From positions 3,422,298 to 3,486,297 of the forward strand of contig JACTAT010000060.1 of the NCBI GenBank assembly GCA_014526335.1: a stretch of DNA of 64,000 bases, in the 5' to 3' direction. A model generated the notes under the pieces. It was not told the DNA's origin. It was given only the letters and a program-made list of their open reading frames with translations, and ran no database searches. Positions within the stretch are counted from its first letter, which is position 1, and each line of letters begins with the position of its first letter. The position numbers were made by a program, and so were the translations under genes. Below, one piece after another: positions 54,085 through 64,000 of this stretch. Source of the stretch: Chrysaora quinquecirrha (lineage: Eukaryota; Cnidaria; Scyphozoa; Semaeostomeae; Pelagiidae).

Positions 54085-54600
54085 AACTCGTGTAATAAGA
54101 CTAGGCAAAATGTGCTTAATTTTGATACAGTCAAAAATGATGCTGTATATCGAGGGACCAAGCTTATTGAGGATGCTAAGCAGAAGTGCTTGATGAACAT
54201 AGGACACAAGTGGTCCAATCCTTGTTCTGGAAGTAAATCTCACTGGTCACTGGTCAATAAGTTGTTGAATAAAAAATAAATACCAATATTCCCCCTCTTT
54301 TAGAAAATGGCACATTTTTCCTGGGCTTCTCTTCTAAGGCACTAATCTTAATGAATATTTTGTACTCCAATGTATAACTTTGGATACTGCAAGTGAATTT
54401 CCGCCGGCCTTTTAGCCACAAGCACCACCCCACGCAGAATGTCATATTTCCGACGAGAATATATTCAAGGCTCGATCATTGAACCCAAACAAAACTCATG
54501 GCTGGGAAAAAATATCATAATATTAGAATATGTGATTGGACTCAAATTCTGCCTCTGAAGATAGTATATTGTTGGCCATCGTAGGCATCGACATTCGTTT
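54085..54600 (+). pseudogene. LINE polyprotein fragment between endonuclease and RT (LINE E)
   Basis: Shifting plus-strand frames read YRGTKLIEDAKQKC, SKSHWSLVNKLLNKK, PPLLENGTF, FSSKALILN, RSLNPNKTHGWEKIS and ILPLKIVYC. This is the region leading into the RT fingers of jockey/RTE-type elements (ALNPNKAHGWDxIS...PLKIIF). It is cut off before the palm. Confidence 0.6.
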
Positions 54601-54639
54601 TTCGCAAGAGCACCTAAATCAGATAAGCTTGTCTGAAGT

Positions 54640-54892
54640 ACTCCATTATTCAGAAAAGCTAGGTTTATCAGAAAAACCTAGTTTTTCTCAAAAACCTGGT
54701 TTATCTAAAAAACCCGGTCTTTCACTAGAAAAATCGAGTTTATCAGAAAAACAAGGTTTTCCTCGTAGAAAAACTCGGTTTTTCAGAAAAACCCAGTTTA
54801 TCTGCAGAAAAACTGAGCTTATCAGAAAAACTTAGTTTTTCTAACAGATAAATCGGGTTTTTCTGAGAAAAACCGAGTTTATCTTATGTTGG
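54640..54892. repeat. 18-21-bp minisatellite with palindromic units
   Basis: About 12 degenerate units of (a/g)gtttatcagaaaaacc / gtttttctgagaaaaac type. Several are self-complementary, for example ggtttttctgagaaaaacc. In one frame they encode GLSEKP-like hexapeptide repeats, but no gene structure supports translation. Confidence 0.8.
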
Positions 54893-55621
54893 TGACTTTG
54901 CTTGCCATAAGCGTCGTATGAGCTGTGTTTCGCTCAGCCTTTGCATTGAATCGAAAGTACGAATAAATGCAAGATAATAAATTTCATAATAAATATGCAT
55001 GTTTTTATTGAAGCAACCTTGAATGACTATGAACTCGGTAAAATCTTTCTGCTACTAGATACTAATCGAGGGTACGTAGCAACAACGTTTCTTGTCGTAT
55101 CGTTAGGTCATTGCCCTGGAACGCATTTTGTATTATACTTGATGTTTGAGATGAGCCCCGGGGTGAGAATTTTTCGAAAGGTAGGTCAAAGCAAGAACAG
55201 GCAGTTGAAAATGGAGCTAAGTTTTGTAATAAAAATCTTGGAAAAATAAAGACATAACTGTTCAAACAGTTTTAAGATCATATTTGAAAGTGTTGCTCAC
55301 AGAGATATTAAGCATGAAAAATTATGCCTATAGTTGAACAATTTGTTAAAAATATTAGAGTTTTATGTTGTCTCAGTTAGCTAAATATTATATGTTAATG
55401 ACAGTATAAGCATATTTGTTTAAACTTAAGTGCTATGTGTGTAGTTCCACCTGAACAGGCTATTACAAAATAAAACTGATATATCCATTGCGCTTCATTA
55501 AGAAGAAAATACAGTTTTTCAGCTGCTTTTCATTTGTTCAGTGTATCTATATTGTATCACAACAGAAAATATCCTTTGTATTCATATGCATACGTGGATG
55601 AAAAACCATTCATGCGTTTAA
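54893..55621. other. Upstream region of the ShKT gene
   Basis: No supported gene; the 84-codon frame at 54995-55249 has no recognisable features. Confidence 0.4.
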
Positions 55622-55627
55622 TATAAA
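55622..55627 (+). promoter_or_regulatory. TATA-like box of the ShKT gene
   Basis: TATAAA lies 74 bases before the ATG at 55701, a suitable distance for a short 5' UTR. Confidence 0.4.
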
Positions 55628-55700
55628 TTTGCAACGAAATGAAATACTAGCCACAAAACTTTCTGAAGAAGCTAAGTGACAGAGAGGTAGCAAGAGAAAG

Positions 55701-58700
55701 ATGTCTTATCTGAACTTACTTGTAACAGGCCTTTTTGCCTTTTGCATCACGGCCTACGATCCTGTGGCAGGTATGAGACATTTCATCTAAATTCATCCAT
55801 TGACATTTAAATTCAACTTCTGTTCCTCATCATCATAATTTTCATCATCATTATTATCACCATCATCATCAATTTATTTAAAGTTTACTGCCCAACATTG
55901 CTTATAATTTACAACAAATGAAAATCTACAATTACAAGTTTGCTCTTGTAAAATTGAAAAAGGAAAAAATTACTTATAAAATACTTACAGATATGTAATT
56001 TTTATAATAGTTAAATTACCTATATAAAAGAAACTAAGATTAAATGGTTAAAAAATAAAAACTAAATTGTATAAAAGTGTTTATTAATGAGAAAAGGTAA
56101 TACATTTCAAACCCATCCTGCAGCAGATATAGCTAGTCTGCAAAGTCTGTTTCAATCATCGTCTTTCCAGCAACATATGATTCGTTGTTTGAAAATGGGA
56201 AATGATCTAGAGAGTATTTAATTTCGTCTGCTAGTAGCTAATCGGCTTCCAGGGAATGAAATTGACTTAATTTCAAAAGACGTTGCACACTCTTTGGAAT
56301 TCATGTGCTGTAACCAGGTCGTAAGTGGCAGCCCATCTGGAAAAATTTCTTATACGAAAGATTGTCTGAGTTTCGTCTTTTGTAGAACGAACGATATTTT
56401 CAAGTTTTATAGATGTGCTTATGCTTAGTATAGCATTTAACCTGCATAAAAAGTGCTTTAATAATGATGACGATGATGACAATAATGCTATAGGTGTAGA
56501 TAGATGATCCCGTATCGAAGTTTTTTCAATTAACCCTAGAAAGAACAAAATAGCTTACAACGAGACAGATATAAGACATAACGTCAAAGCAATTGCAATA
56601 TAACTCTTTTTTGGATTAAAGTTGCGTATGTTACGTGCCAGTGTGACTTGGTTTCAACTCGTTGACCTAAAATCGTTTTCATTTCAAGCCAAGAACGCGG
56701 GGTCTCGTAAGTTCATTTACTCTTGATATCCTAACATTAAAACATCATTTCACATTCACTAACAGTCTTTCTTATCTTCTTCTCTTAGCCGCACATATTG
56801 CCAATGCTCCGACCGTGAAACCACAAGCAACAACCAAACCAGGTATCCATCTCGTGTTCAGAATAAACTTGATGGGACAGGGTTAAAATAAGCAGGGGAT
56901 CGAAGTCGTCCCAAAGACAAATAAGGTGTGACCGAAATAAAAGGAGGGCTCTAAAACAATTTACGATAATTCTTTCTTTGCTTTCCAATTTGTCAGCCAA
57001 GACGTTAATTAGCTGCTATTATTTGAATAATTATGATATTGAAATAAATTTAATATCATAGGTTCCTGTGTAGCAGGTTTCAATCCAATATCTCTCACCC
57101 TTCTTAAACTAGCAAAGGCTCCAAATTCCAAATGCCTCCCTTCCGTACCGATCAGTACTCCGTCGGACCAAGTGCTGAATAGGGCTAATTATTTTTTACC
57201 AAAATTCAGATGTATATTTTGAGCTTGGGTGAAAATCCAAAATCATTTCAGACTCAAAAGCTATAAAAATTTCTGTTTTAATGCAGCACTTGAGTAGTTT
57301 TTGTAGTTTCTAGTAGGCAACATTCTACAATTCAATTTGTTAGCTTATTTGTGTTCTTTCCAGTCTGCAACGACTTATCTAGCAGATGCCCTGTCTATGC
57401 ACAGGAAGGGAGCTGCACAGGCCTTGATGGTGTCAAAGAGTGGATGAAAAAAAATTGTCCAAAAGCATGTGGCCATTGCCCACCTGGTAAGAATTACCTT
57501 TTAATTGTATATTGCACAAATTTGTGGTGTCAGTGAACGCAGTGGAAAGGGGCAGCCGACAGGCCTGTGCCAATGAATCCGTTAATAGCATAGCGTACTC
57601 CCGGGGAGGAGGGCACTGTGTATAATTTGGGCACTGGCGGCGTGCCGCCCGGAACGGTATCGACTTTTGTAATTTTGGTATAAGGATGGTGTCCATTCTC
57701 AAAATTTAGTATAAGGAACGGTGTCAGTTTTTCTACGATTTGGATGTTTGGGTATAATAATAATAATATCAATTTCTTTAAACTTGGCTATTAAAATACG
57801 ATAGCTATATTAACTAATTTAAGCCAACTAACTAATTAAATCAGCAGAATGCAAATAAGTAGTTAAAAGAGGCTGAATATATATAAACAATATAAAACGT
57901 TTAGTTAAATCAATTCAAATAAAACCTAAATTTTGAATATATTAAGTTGACCCAATCGGCAGTGACAGATTGCACCAGACCAGAATTTGATTTTTTTTTT
58001 TAATCATCAAGAGATGTCGAGCATTTAGTAATCTGAGGAACAGTAGCCCAGGATTGTGGTCCTCTATAACGAATAGATTCTGAGCCATATGTAACTGTTC
58101 TAATTTTAGGAAGAAAAAAATTGTTGCTATTTCTAAGATCATAATTTCTTTCATTTTCACAAAGAATCTCTTTCATAAAGGCTGGATTTGAGCCATTTTT
58201 TGTCTTGTACATTTCGGTCATCAAGAATTGCAAGTTTCTTTGATGCATAGTTTTAGATGCATAGTTTTCGATCGATCCTTTAAAGACAAAACTAGATTCA
58301 TAGTCCTGGAAAGTTACCCTTAGTGCTCTATCTTAGAATTTATTGATTTTTAAATTCATTTGGCGGCTGTGGAACATCCAAACCAAAGGACAATATTGAA
58401 ATTGGCTGTTTATAAAAGGCATGCATTAAATACCTTAATTTATTTTGATCTGATGAAGGGAACAATACTTGAGAGAGCATACAGTTTATTGCTAGCCTTT
58501 TGACAGAGCCTGGCAACGTGATGGTCAAATGTCAGTTTATCGTCTATAGTGAAACCTAGCAACTTTTCCTGACTACTATTTCGTAAAGATGCATTACCAA
58601 TCTTAATGGTTATGAGGTCATCCTGAGGCACTCTTAATGCTAGAAAATGGCATTTATCTTTATTTAAAATCAGGTAGTTGACAGCGAACCATTTTATTAC

Positions 58701-61700
58701 CTTTAAAAACTCATTTTCCAGCCTTTCCACTACATTTTGTAGATGTTGGTAACATGTATAAAGAGTGGTCTCATCAGCATAGTTACAAATTTCAATGTCA
58801 TTTACAGAAAAAAAGAAATCGTTCAAATAGATTTTAAAAAGTAGAGGTCTTAAAACAAACCCTGTGGAACACAGTTTTTTGACTCAGACTCAGGTTTTGT
58901 TTAGAACTAAACGAACCGTTTATTTGAACTCGTTACAGTCTTTCACTTAACTAGCTTTACAAAAACGGCAATTCATCATGATTGAAACCGTAAGCATGCA
59001 GTTTAACGATAAGGAAATCGTTTTTGACACAATCGAATGCCTTTAAAGATCCATAATGACAGCCCCAGCCTTTCCTCCCTTGTCTAAGGACTTTTTAAAC
59101 GTTTCAACCTTGTACCCTTGTACCCTTGTCAGAATCATAAAAAAAATGACAAATAGGCATTCATATGTTCAATCATTTGCTTGTACAAAAGTCCTTCATA
59201 GATTTTAGAAACAGTGGGCCAAACACTATCTGGTCTATAGTTACTCTTAGAGGTAGAATCATCTTTCTTAGAAAGGGCTGTAACGTCTGCAGATTTTAGT
59301 TCAACAGGGAATTGAGTTTTGCGTACACATTCATTAAAGACTTTTTGCAGGGGCTCCACGCAAATATCTAAATTACTCTTGAGTAGCTTCGGAGGGATAG
59401 TGCAAAAAGTGGTAGCCTTCTTAGAATTCCGATTATTTATTTCTGTTTCAAGTTTGGCACTATTTACATACTCACTCAAACGAAAAACAATTTACGTCTG
59501 GAGGCTACCACTTTGGAAACGTGATTGAATAGCTTTTATACTAGGATGGTTCACATATTTTTCAACTGCTATATCAACTGGATCAGATTTACCCTCTGTT
59601 AGTTGTAAATTGTTTAAATTATCTGCTATACCCTGGTTTTCCGTTACAGTTACAAAATTATTATTGAGGATTTCTGCCATCTGACGATCGGCAGAGATAA
59701 TCTCATCATCAAAGATTTGTGTAACGTCTAAGTTATTGAAGTATCTCCTTTTTTCTATTTTAAATATATGCACGGTATATACGCGGGAAGTCAGTCAAAT
59801 GACGCATGAATTATTTTAATGGAAAAGGGGGTTTGATCCCTTTGTAAAACCTTCCTTTACTTTTTCCTAGCGTTCTACCAACACACCCTCTTGGTATCTC
59901 ATTACGTCAGCAACCTGCATAAATTTTAGCTTTTCCTACAATAGAAAGAAGTTCTTTATTTTCTTCTCGTGGGTCAAGAAATTCAACATTTGACATTGTG
60001 CCCACATTATGACACAGGCTTTTTAGAACTTCAAAAAGCAATAACAGTCTTACAACACTTGTCTTTAAAGGCTGCTACGATTATTACCCAAGACGTTGCT
60101 CTCAGTACGGAAAACGTGGATATTGTACTTCCTGGGCATTCAAGGGTTACATGAAAGCATTGTGCAGGAAAACATGTGATTTTTGCGGTAAGAGTATCAG
60201 TAAAATTCTCTGTTCATTCATTTTGTGTAATTCACTTCAACTCGATTATATTATTAAATACGTTGCGGGATAGTGAAAAACAGAGCTTTCTCTTTCCATT
60301 TTAAAATCGATTCCTATCAGATTGTAGGTCTGAAGTTAATTTCAACCATTAAATGCCATTAATTTTACTAATATACTGTATCGGAATTTAATGCATTTGC
60401 AAGAAACGTGCATACTATTTTCATATCCGATGGTATCATCGCCTGTTAGGAGTATAAACAATTTTCATCCGATTGGGTGAACTGTTTTCAATTTCTCCCG
60501 AAAGGGAGATTTGACCCTGGATCGAGAGAAGTTCCAGAAAGATTTTTCCCGATTAAGAGACAACCTCCTCGGTACCATTCTGCCTGTCGGGATAAACTCA
60601 TCTTCGTAGCAGCAAAAACAGACTTTGAGAATAAATGATAAACTTTCGAGGTAAAATGTTTGCTAGTTTTGATGGCATGATGATGAATGGTGCCATAACG
60701 GGGTGGACTTAAAGTTGACATGATGACCACCCCAATTTTTCCAGACCAATGGTCTTTGCTTTGTCATTCTCTAATTCGTTGAAATCCATAATACTATTCA
60801 CTGGGGGTTCGAGGGGGGAGCGCTCGAACTAAAACTGTTTGTAACTTTTCTTGCTCTAGCTGAATAGTTTACTGCATTTATAATACGGAATAAAATTATA
60901 TCATGACTGGGTCAATTTTTTCTTCCCAAAGTGTATGATAGCTATGCCTTTTTGTAACGTAAACCTGCCCCTTGTTTAAATGCTAATTGTTATCGTCGTC
61001 ATTGCATTACATGATATAAGAGATTCACGTTATTGTATGGTAGCGTGTATCGCAAATCTCCGATATATATATAGTTTAAGTTCTTGTCTATTTGATGCTT
61101 TCGATCAATTTCTTGGAAGCATAGAACAGTTTACAAAAATATCTTTTAAATGTTTGTAACCTGAGGTTTTCCCAAGCAGCCTTTCACTCTATCTGTACTG
61201 GGGAGGGCGTTTTTCGCCCCCCCCCCCACCAAACAATCTATTGTAGCATAAAAACGGAGGCATTCTTAAGGATATTACTTGCCGACCATTACTAAAATTT
61301 AATACTCTACATGATGACATAAAGTTTGGTACAATTTAATTAGTCACGTGACGACAGTATGCCCATATTTGTAAGGCAGTCACAAATAAATTCACATTTC
61401 TACTTATAAATATTTTGTTGGATTGCCAATCAGAACGATACATACACCAATCAACTCGTCTAATCAAGGAAATTCATATGATTTATAATTTGTTTACTTT
61501 ATTTCTCATTTATTAATTATTATATGTATGACATCATACATTTTATGACTTCATAAATCTTAAAATGCTGGTAAAAATTTTCAAAAAATGCTTTTTGCAC
61601 AAATAGCAAGCCCTAGATAAAAAGAAAATATACAATTATGGTTATTTCCATGCCTAGTTCATCGGAAAAATGAGCGTTGACTTTAAGTGTACCCAACACG

Positions 61701-63603
61701 AAGAAAAAAATGTTGATTTTTTGTAAAAAATTTGTCTGATTCCTTAAAAATTAGAGAGTATTGGCTATAATGTCATTTCTTTTTCAAATAAAAGCATTTT
61801 GAACTGCTTTGGAACGATATTTCTCAATAAAACGGCTTTTTCTACGAGAAAGCTACTTTTCCATGAATAGTCACTAAAAACGCGTTGCCTAGCAATATGT
61901 CACGTGACTAGTTAAATCTCAAAGCTATATTTAGAATGCCCATTACCAGGAGATACTTTGTACCAAGTTTGGTTATCCTATCCTGCATAGCTTCTGAGAT
62001 AACTAGGGGGTGAAAACGCCCCCAGTACAAAGTCGATCCAAAATACCTCAGTACTGATAGGCATAGATCATGCAAAAGTGCTTCTTGATCTCAAATCGAC
62101 CTCAAGATTTTGGTTCTGCACTGTGTTCTTCCTTGAAAAAACTTTGCACATCAAAAGCTTGTTATTTCCAACGGTGACTTATACTTTTTGATGTAAAGCC
62201 CCCTTTCCCTTTATTTAGAGTTCAAAATCTTATCAAAATGCGCTTTGTTCCGCAAATTGCATTTTTTAGACAATTTCTCCCAATCGAGAAACATTGCCCC
62301 TTAAAAGAAGAAATTTGCTTATATCCATAGCTGATGGCATGGGATGGTATGTATCTGCCTTAAATTTCACTCTAGTTGTACCGGATTGAATCTACTTATT
62401 ACAGACCAATAATTTACAGGGTTGAGGTTTAAAACTGTGCAGAGAGCCACATCATAACTGATATATATGCGCTGAACAATATTTATACTCGATACATACA
62501 TGTTTTTCTTTTTAAACAGGTGGTCCTACAACTCCACCTCCAATGCCACGTAAGCTTTGAAATATATTAAAATAAATGTTTTCCTGCCTGAAGATTTGTA
62601 AGATTCTTGTTGCTTTGAGAACCCTTTATTTTCCCGGATATCAACTTGACAAATTTCATCGCGTAAATCGACTTTTAATCTTGCCAAGAACTGCCAACAC
62701 TATCTAATCTTCGCGTTTAAAAATGTTCTAAAATTTGGAAGGGGCACATTTTTCCTCTTTTTGTCGCGGATATAACTTTGAAATAAAAGTTGTTTATGAC
62801 AAGAAGAGACATAGGTATTAATTGTTTAAGAGTTTGACCATAAGAAGAAAGCCCAATTCGCTCAGACTCTTTTTTTTGTCATGAAAAATCACTAAAGCCT
62901 TGAAAAAATTAAAACATACAATTACCGCACGTGCTTGCCGAAGAAGAAGTAGATTCGCATATCGCGCATAAATAGTATCAACTCTGTCTAACTCGAAATG
63001 GTATAATTGGAACTTTTACTAATTCGAACGAAACCTCAGGTCCCTTGACAGTTGCATGAAAACCCCTGAAGACCATTTTAAAACTTTGTAATTTTTGGCG
63101 GTTATACGGCACAGAGAGAATTATCAAGCGAAAATAAATCAAGCACTTTACCCGATTTCTCCAGAAGCTCTGAAAAGCTAACGGCATTGTTTTCTATTTT
63201 GTTCCATTTTTTATTGAAAACAAAATTGCTAAATTGATTTTGCTTGCCCTATAACTGCCATGCAAGTTCCGATTCTATTCATAAAAGGCAACGAAATAGA
63301 GAGTTGGATAGCTTATGCCAAATCCGGGGCTTTTGGACAACTTATTATGAATGAAACTTGTGATTCGAACATTTTCACTATCCTCCAGAGAGCTTGAATA
63401 TCAGAGAGTTTACTATAGAAAATTTATTCCTCAAAAACCAATTTATCTATCAAGTGGAAATTTTCGTTTTTTGTGCATATCTTTATCTCGATTTTTAGCA
63501 TGTGAAGATATTCATGAAAAATGTGGATTGTGGAAAAATCAGAGTTTTTGCGATTGTGAATCGGTGCTAGGGTTTTGTAAAGCATCATGTGGTTTATGTG
63601 ATG
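55701..63603 (+). CDS. Secreted multi-ShKT-domain protein, split gene, 3' end uncertain
   Basis: Six exons are visible, all joined by phase-1 introns with GT-AG ends: 55701-55770 (signal peptide, LLVTGLFAFCITA), 56789-56842 (Pro/Thr/Ala linker), 57364-57486 (ShKT 1), 60071-60187 (ShKT 2), 62520-62549 (Pro/Thr linker) and 63499-63603 (ShKT 3). Exon lengths from the second on are multiples of three, so domains can be shuffled or skipped without frame loss. ShKT domains are short six-cysteine folds found in cnidarian peptides and in extracellular enzymes. Whether this product is a venom component or a matrix/secretory protein cannot be told. A possible last exon is at 63742-63770 (VNCRELP then stop). 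Confidence 0.82.
55829..55872. repeat. (CAT)n microsatellite in intron 1
   Basis: Interrupted tcatcatcat / caccatcatcatc runs. Confidence 0.8.
57364..57486 (+). CDS. ShKT domain 1 exon
   Basis: Acceptor ttctttccag, donor gtaaga. Six cysteines in ShKT order: CNDLSSRC, GSC, NC, AC and GHC, ending with the typical C-x3-C-x2-C. Preceded by the Thr/Pro linker exon. Confidence 0.85.
57940..59770 (-). mobile_element. LINE D: CR1-like fragment inside the ShKT gene intron
   Basis: Minus-strand frames in order: KYVNHPSIKAIQ (59492-59773), PPKLLKSNLDICVEPLQKVF and SKSNYRPDSVWPTVSKIYEG (59135-59479), a decayed motif A (KAFDCVKN, about 59020-59050), YADETTLYTC at motif C (58440-58826, second Asp changed to Glu) and a tail domain RNSNNFFLP...YRGPQSWA (58000-58248). 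It is related to LINE C (compare KYANHPSI there). Inserted antisense to the host gene. Confidence 0.8.
60071..60187 (+). CDS. ShKT domain 2 exon
   Basis: The acceptor ends tctttaaag, the donor is gtaaga. Cys order CYDYYPRRC, GYC, LC, TC, FC with the C-x3-C-x2-C ending. Rich in Lys/Arg and aromatic residues. It is read in a different frame from the longer spurious frame that overlaps it. Confidence 0.85.
61198..62025. mobile_element. TA-flanked MITE, 828 bp, in ShKT gene intron
   Basis: The left end CTGGGGAGGGCGTTTTTCGCCCC and the right end (reverse complement CTGGGGGCGTTTTCACCCCC) are inverted repeats that also fold on themselves. TA flanks both sides (61196-61197 and 62026-62027). The inner arms aagtttggtacaa / ttgtaccaagtttgg and two gtcacgtgac sites are also inverted. 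Confidence 0.7.
63499..63603 (+). CDS. ShKT domain 3 exon, seven cysteines
   Basis: Acceptor ctcgatttttag, donor gtaagt. Cys order CEDIHEKC, SFCDC, FC, SC, LC: one cysteine more than the usual six, in a CDC pair, so one may be free or form an intermolecular bond. Confidence 0.82.
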
Positions 63604-64000
63604 GTAAGTCAAAACATTGATTATCTCAAATTTCGTTTCATTTCAATTAAATTCTAATTAAATAAGGGTCCTGTGTCTGTGCCTCAAATTGTCCCCTCTT
63701 TAAAAGAAAAAATTTTTTGATTATAAATCTCTTCTATATAGATGATGTAAATTGTCGAGAATTGCCCTAAAAATTATTCAGTAGCAATGGACAGTTACTA
63801 AAGCGAATGCAACTGATTCTCAAATATCAAATTTCTTCACTGCTACTGTAAGAATGAGGCAGCAAGAGATGTTCTATGGTACTTATATCTACTTTGTAAC
63901 CCTTATCCTGCCGGGCCAGGCAATTTTCATTTATACAATTTTGCTGTCATCAATTCCCCTTCAGAAATTCCATTTTATTATTCTACTAATACAACTACTA

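Noticed and set aside
54995..55249. 84-codon plus-strand frame
   Set aside because: No recognisable domain, signal or conservation, and it is opposed by an equally long minus-strand frame.
57433..57772. Minus-strand frames overlapping ShKT exon 3
   Set aside because: The plus strand has a complete six-cysteine ShKT exon with splice sites; the minus frames have no features.
59969..60154. 61-codon plus-strand frame over ShKT exon 4
   Set aside because: It is in the wrong frame; the ShKT cysteine pattern, splice sites and phase all fit the other frame.

Overview
This is eukaryotic, A+T-rich animal DNA, most likely from a cnidarian. The evidence is split genes with GT-AG introns, a family of single-coding-exon class A GPCRs, a secreted multi-ShKT-domain gene, and a dense load of animal retroelements: CR1-like LINEs with PHD or esterase ORF1 domains, Penelope-like elements and DIRS/Ngaro-type tyrosine-recombinase elements. 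The ShKT gene and the overall repertoire suggest Cnidaria, but the sequence does not prove the phylum. There are no prokaryotic operons, and I saw no CRISPR arrays, tRNAs or rRNAs.

Layout. 0-33 kb and 47-51 kb hold a tandemly duplicated rhodopsin-like GPCR cluster. G1 (2-439) is cut by the window start. G2 (8.7 kb) is a remnant. G3 (10.1 kb) is a 5'/3' fusion with the middle deleted. G4 (20183-21139) and G6 (48023-48988) are intact. G5 (24681-24818 plus 32600-33433) is intact except for a 7.8-kb insertion. Large flanking blocks around 6-8, 12, 19-23 and 48-51 kb are paralogous to one another. G4 and G6 share about 2 kb of 3' flank as well as the gene.

Transposons fill the space between. A 5.1-kb hAT-like element (459-5562, 8-bp target duplication) sits just after the G1 stop codon and carries a 201-bp satellite whose orientation flips once. 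Three complete head-to-tail units of a 2.59-kb RNase H plus tyrosine-recombinase element (24819-32599) are inserted without gain or loss of bases inside G5. LINE A (13.7-17.9 kb, minus) and LINE B (36.9-39.9 kb, plus) are decayed CR1-like elements with PHD domains. LINE C (40.46-44.3 kb, plus) has the esterase version. Penelope-like fragments lie at 23.8, 33.4-34.7, 51.4-52.2 and 52.4-52.6 kb.

44.4-47.6 kb holds a 70-bp satellite with a 280-bp higher-order period, an unidentified terminal exon, and a short minus-strand Bcl-2-like reading frame. Just upstream of that frame are two near-perfect heat-shock-element arrays (46554-46646) and three perfect CRE palindromes (46755-46873). This is the most striking regulatory region in the window.

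53.5-64 kb holds a possible small secreted peptide exon, LINE fragments, a palindromic minisatellite, and a multi-exon secreted gene (55701 to at least 63603). That gene has a signal peptide, Pro/Thr-rich linkers and three ShKT domains, and every intron is phase 1. Its introns have been invaded by LINE D and a TA-flanked MITE.
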